Shown here one piece after another: positions 35,085 to 38,063 of a DNA stretch of 38,063 nt. This DNA comes from Polaromonas sp. (GTDB lineage Bacteria; Pseudomonadota; Gammaproteobacteria; Burkholderiales; Burkholderiaceae_C): the NCBI RefSeq assembly GCF_029945925.1, contig NZ_JAQSDN010000030.1, forward strand, positions 1 to 38,063, written 5' to 3'. The translations under genes and the position numbers were made by a program. The stretch's first letter is position 1. Each line of letters begins with the position of its first letter. Below the pieces are notes generated by a model, which saw only the letters and a program-made list of their open reading frames with translations, was not told where the DNA came from and ran no database searches.

Positions 35085-35444
35085 ATGAAACAAGGCATTA
35101 TCTTGTTTGCGCACGGCTCGCGCGACCCCCTCTGGCGCCTGCCCATCGAGGCGGTGGCAGATGCCATCCGCACGCGCGACCCCGAGGCACGGGTCTGCTG
35201 CGCCTATCTCGAATTGTGCAGTCCGGACCTGACGCAGGCCGCCAGCGATTTGATCGCTTGCGACGTCGACCGGATCAGGGTTTTTCCGGTTTTTTTCGGA
35301 GTCGGCAAACACGCCCGGGAAGATCTGCCGTTACTGGTGGCCCAGCTCCGGGCCCAGCATCCCGGCGTGCCCGTGGAATTGATGCCGACAGCCGGTGAAC
35401 ATCCCCTGCTGATGGCGCTGATGGCCGACATCGCTTTGTCCTGA
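35085..35444 (+). CDS. cbiX: CbiX-type sirohydrochlorin chelatase, short form
   Basis: A 119-residue single-domain CbiX protein. Short CbiX (CbiXS) homodimers insert metal into sirohydrochlorin, giving siroheme precursors or cobalt-sirohydrochlorin. Visible motifs are the N-terminal GIILFAHGSRDPLWRLPIEA with the metal-binding His of AHGSRD, YLELCSPDLTQAASDLIACD, and VFPVFFGVGKHAREDLPLLV with the second catalytic His. Siroheme is the cofactor of sulfite reductase, so the nearness of cysB downstream makes a siroheme role more likely than cobalamin synthesis (inference). It starts 2 bases after the lptG stop and is probably co-transcribed. Confidence 0.88.
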   Translation: MKQGIILFAHGSRDPLWRLPIEAVADAIRTRDPEARVCCAYLELCSPDLTQAASDLIACDVDRIRVFPVFFGVGKHAREDLPLLVAQLRAQHPGVPVELMPTAGEHPLLMALMADIALS

Positions 35445-35548
35445 AGCCCGGCGGCACTGCGCCAGCCCAGCCCTATTTTTTGGGCGCACGTCTGATTTCT
35501 TTAGGGTCAAGCAGGCATAATAAAGCGAATAATTAGCAAGAATCGGAT

Positions 35549-36493
35549 ATGAATCTTCACCAATTCCGCTTTGTCCAGGAAGCCGTCCGGCGCAACCTGA
35601 ACCTCACCGAAACCGCACGCATCCTGCACACCTCGCAGCCCGGGGTGTCCAAGGCCATCATCGAGCTGGAAGAAGAACTGGGCGTGGAAATTTTTGCCCG
35701 CCACGGCAAACGCCTCAAACGCGTGACCGAACCGGGCGAACACGTGCTCAAAAGCATAGACATCATCATGCGCGAGGTCGGCAACCTGCGGCGTATCGGC
35801 GAGCAGTTCTCCGCGCAGGACAGCGGCACCCTGTCCATCGCGACCACCCACACCCAGGCGCGCTACGTGCTGCCGCAGCCGGTGGCCAAGCTGCGCGAGG
35901 CGTTTCCGAAAGTCAATGTCAGCCTGCACCAGGGCTCGCCCGACCAGGTGGCGCGCATGCTGATCGACGAGGTGGCCGAGATCGGCATCGCCACCGAGTC
36001 GCTGGCGCACTATGAAGAGCTGGTCACGCTGCCGTGCTACGAATGGCAGCACATGCTGGTGTTGCCGCTGGACCACCCGCTGGCCAAACAGGACAACATC
36101 ACGCTGGAAGACCTGGCCGAACAGCCACTGATCACCTACCACCCCTCGTTTACCGGCCGCACCAAGATTGACCAGGCCTTTGCCGCCAAACACCTGCGTC
36201 CGCGCATCGCGCTCGAAGCAATCGACTCCGATGTGATCAAGACCTATGTGCGCCTGGGCCTGGGCGTCGGCATTGTGGCCGAGATGGCGCTCAAGGATGA
36301 CGGTACCAATGCCGACCTGGTGGCCCTGCCCGCCGGCCAGCTGTTCGGGGTGAACGTGGCGCGTGTCGCCTTCAAACGCAGCGCCTACCTGCGCAACTTT
36401 GTCTACAAGTTTGCCGAACTGCTCAATGACAAGCTCGACCGCGCCCAGATCACCCGCGCCATGAGCAGCCGCCACGGCGACTTCGAACTCTAA
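35549..36493 (+). CDS. cysB: CysB-type LysR regulator of sulfur assimilation
   Basis: A LysR-type regulator of the CysB/Cbl group, 314 residues. The helix-turn-helix lies in the first ~60 residues: MNLHQFRFVQEAVRRNLNLT, ARILHTSQPGVSKAIIELEE. The effector domain follows with the CysB-specific TTHTQARYVLPQPVAKLREA, and TYHPSFTGRTKIDQAFAAKH. CysB activates cysteine biosynthesis genes with N-acetylserine and sulfur limitation as signals. It is the first gene of a pair with an aminotransferase 22 bases downstream. The AT-rich upstream stretch (about 35515-35545) may hold its own operator, but no consensus could be fixed. Confidence 0.94.
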   Translation: MNLHQFRFVQEAVRRNLNLTETARILHTSQPGVSKAIIELEEELGVEIFARHGKRLKRVTEPGEHVLKSIDIIMREVGNLRRIGEQFSAQDSGTLSIATTHTQARYVLPQPVAKLREAFPKVNVSLHQGSPDQVARMLIDEVAEIGIATESLAHYEELVTLPCYEWQHMLVLPLDHPLAKQDNITLEDLAEQPLITYHPSFTGRTKIDQAFAAKHLRPRIALEAIDSDVIKTYVRLGLGVGIVAEMALKDDGTNADLVALPAGQLFGVNVARVAFKRSAYLRNFVYKFAELLNDKLDRAQITRAMSSRHGDFEL

Positions 36494-36515
36494 ACTCCAT
36501 CACTCCACCCTCACC

Positions 36516-37700
36516 ATGACGACCATGCCTTCTACCAGCGAGCGCACGCCAGAGATACAGACCAAACTGCCCGCCGTGGGCACCACCATCTTCACGGTGA
36601 TGTCGGCGCTGGCCCTCGAAAAAAACGCGGTCAACCTCGGCCAGGGTTTTCCGGACTTTGACTGCGACCCCAAGCTGGTCAGCGCCGTCAACGACGCCAT
36701 GACCCGCGGCCTGAACCAGTACCCGCCCATGCCCGGCGTGCCGGTGCTGCGCGAGGCGATTGCCGTCAAGCTGCAGCAACTGCACGGCCGCAGCTACAAC
36801 CCGAACACCGAAATCACCGTGACGGCCGGCGCCACGCAGGCCATCATCACCGCGGTGCTGGCCGTGGTGCACCCCGGCGATGAAGTCATCGTGCTCGAGC
36901 CCTGTTACGACAGCTACGTGCCCAACATCGAGCTGGCCGGCGGCATTCCCGTGCGCGTTCCCCTGACGCCCGGCACCTTCCGCCCCGACTTCGACAAGAT
37001 ATCCGCCGCCATCACCCGCAGAACGCGCGCAATCATCATCAACTCCCCGCACAACCCCAGCGCCACCGTCTGGACCCGCGAGGACATGCTGCGCCTGCAG
37101 GAGATCCTGGCGCCCACCGACGTGCTGCTGATCAGCGACGAGGTCTATGAACACATGGTGTTCGACGCCGCGCAGGGCCGCGTGCACGAAAGCGCCGCGC
37201 GTTTCCCCGGCCTGGCGGCGCGCGCCTTCATCGTCAGCAGCTTTGGGAAAACCTACCATGTGACCGGCTGGAAGATCGGGTACGTCGCCGCACCGGCCTC
37301 GCTGACGAGCGAGTTCCGCAAGGTGCACCAGTTCAATGTCTTCACCGTCAACACGCCCATGCAATACGGCCTGGCCGCTTACATGGCTGACGCACGCCCT
37401 TACCTGGACCTGCCGGCGTTTTATCAACGCAAGCGCGACCTGTTCCGTGCCGGCCTGGCGAAAACCCGCTTCAAGCTGCTGCCCAGCGAAGGCAGCTACT
37501 TCCAGTGTGTGGACATCTCGCAAGTCAGCGACCTCGGTGAAGCCGATTTCTGCAAATGGCTGACCACCGAGATCGGTGTCGCCGCGATTCCGCTGTCGGC
37601 GTTTTACGGCAACGGCTTCGACCAGCGCGTCGTGCGCTTCTGTTTTGCGAAGAAGGACGAGACGCTCAACAGTGCGCTGGAGCGGTTGACCAAGCTGTAA
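36516..37700 (+). CDS. PLP aminotransferase, YbdL-like methionine aminotransferase
   Basis: A 394-residue class I/II aminotransferase, most like E. coli YbdL (methionine aminotransferase) and kynurenine aminotransferases. It shares with YbdL KLPAVGTTIFTVMSALALEK, LGQGFPDFDCDPKLV, TVTAGATQAI, INSPHNPSATVW, and the PLP lysine in SSFGKTYHVTGWKIGYVAAP (K245). SDEVYEH carries the Asp that binds the pyridine nitrogen, and RFCFAKKDETL the carboxylate Arg. YbdL-type enzymes transaminate methionine and aromatic residues, which fits a place behind cysB (sulfur metabolism, methionine salvage). The ATG at 36516 is chosen; 36525 is an alternative. A dispersed repeat begins 1-2 bases after its stop. Confidence 0.9.
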   Translation: MTTMPSTSERTPEIQTKLPAVGTTIFTVMSALALEKNAVNLGQGFPDFDCDPKLVSAVNDAMTRGLNQYPPMPGVPVLREAIAVKLQQLHGRSYNPNTEITVTAGATQAIITAVLAVVHPGDEVIVLEPCYDSYVPNIELAGGIPVRVPLTPGTFRPDFDKISAAITRRTRAIIINSPHNPSATVWTREDMLRLQEILAPTDVLLISDEVYEHMVFDAAQGRVHESAARFPGLAARAFIVSSFGKTYHVTGWKIGYVAAPASLTSEFRKVHQFNVFTVNTPMQYGLAAYMADARPYLDLPAFYQRKRDLFRAGLAKTRFKLLPSEGSYFQCVDISQVSDLGEADFCKWLTTEIGVAAIPLSAFYGNGFDQRVVRFCFAKKDETLNSALERLTKL

Positions 37701-37701
37701 G

Positions 37702-37763
37702 TTGCTATCACATTGATAGCTAGCGGCGAAAGTCCCATAAGGGCCGGAGGCCGATTTCATCAG
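37702..37763 (+). repeat. Dispersed ~60-bp repeat, copy D (after the aminotransferase)
   Basis: GTTGCTATCACATTGATAGC, GCGGCGAAAGTCC, AAGGGCCGGAGGCC, then GATTTCATCAG: the shared layout in full. It lies immediately behind the aminotransferase stop, where it could form a 3' RNA hairpin. Confidence 0.7.
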
Positions 37764-38063
37764 TGAACTCGATATAAGAAGGGATTTGAATACATTTGTG
37801 GCATCACACTGCGCCTGTGGTCCTTTCTGGACAGTAGGACGGACTCCCCACTCCCACCCCTATCCCCTGCCCTCGCCCCGCTGGGCGATGGAGGGGGACT
37901 TCATTTGGCCGCGTGTGCTACGTCCGCGTGCCTGAATGACGGATTGTTGAGTCCGACATGACGCGCTTCGCGCGTCATGTCTCCCCGCACCCGATCCCGA
38001 ATCCGAATCCGCATTTCTTCCCCCACCCGTCGGGCTGGGCCGAGGAGCGCAGTCAAAAGCGGA
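37764..38063. other. Non-coding right end with C-rich repeat and a strong hairpin
   Basis: No supported gene is seen in these 300 bases. A C-rich, pyrimidine-biased stretch (about 37846-37904) looks like a low-complexity interspersed repeat. A perfect 12-bp inverted repeat with a 3-base loop lies at 37955-37981 (GACATGACGCGC-TTC-GCGCGTCATGTC), without a T-run behind it. Short CCGAAT repeats follow (38000-38015). A gene entering from the right may begin beyond the window. Confidence 0.6.

Overview
The window is a stretch of high-GC chromosome that is mostly housekeeping. Gene content and protein style point to a betaproteobacterium of the order Burkholderiales, most likely family Comamonadaceae (Polaromonas/Rhodoferax/Variovorax-like). 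The evidence is the set of protein families, the gene order around smpB-ratA-rnfH-guaB, rimP-nusA-infB-rbfA-truB, pepA-holC and lptFG, and the interspersed repeats. The genus is an inference. No phage, plasmid, IS transposase, CRISPR array or toxin island was seen.

Layout. 1-2.1 kb: 5' part of guaB, a secreted DUF4124 protein, rnfH and ratA. 2.13-2.39 kb: a palindromic, terminal-inverted-repeat element in the ratA/smpB divergent region, followed by smpB. 3.1-4.9 kb: a small lipoprotein, an ECF sigma factor and its membrane anti-sigma factor. 4.9-6.9 kb: a 3-hydroxyisobutyryl-CoA hydrolase-like enzyme coupled to an EamA exporter. 6.9-15.6 kb: the translation/transcription operon rimP-nusA-infB-rbfA-truB-typA (minus strand), with a good sigma70 promoter and a terminator-like hairpin directly behind it. 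15.7-21.4 kb: a YejABEF-type peptide ABC importer in the order yejA-yejB-yejE-yejF. 21.5-26.6 kb: fabI, a GNAT acetyltransferase, a periplasmic minimal ATP-dependent DNA ligase (LigE type) and a large PLP-dependent basic amino acid decarboxylase. 26.8-28.75 kb: an NfeD/SPFH membrane pair, a DUF2237 protein and tRNA-Ser(GGA). 29-32.7 kb: a LivK-like lipoprotein, then pepA-holC and a small coupled gene joined by ATGA overlaps. 32.8-35.1 kb: lptF-lptG. 35.1-37.7 kb: a short CbiX-type chelatase, cysB and a YbdL-like methionine aminotransferase, which together suggest a sulfur-metabolism neighbourhood. The last 360 bases hold repeats and no recognisable gene.

How the genes work together. The minus-strand operon covers ribosome maturation (RimP, RbfA), transcription elongation (NusA), initiation (IF2), tRNA modification (TruB) and ribosome-associated GTPase stress functions (TypA). 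SmpB and RatA also act on ribosomes. LptF/LptG, FabI, the NfeD/SPFH pair and the lipoproteins serve the envelope. The YejABEF, LivK and EamA proteins handle transport of peptides and amino acids.

The least ordinary feature is the density of small non-coding repeats, several of which sit inside real genes and are translated. A roughly 60-bp palindromic family occurs six times, three of them inside coding sequence. Two further kinds of repeat-like insert lie inside truB and yejF, and a GC-rich one separates yejB from yejE. I found no convincing new multi-gene defence or metabolic system.
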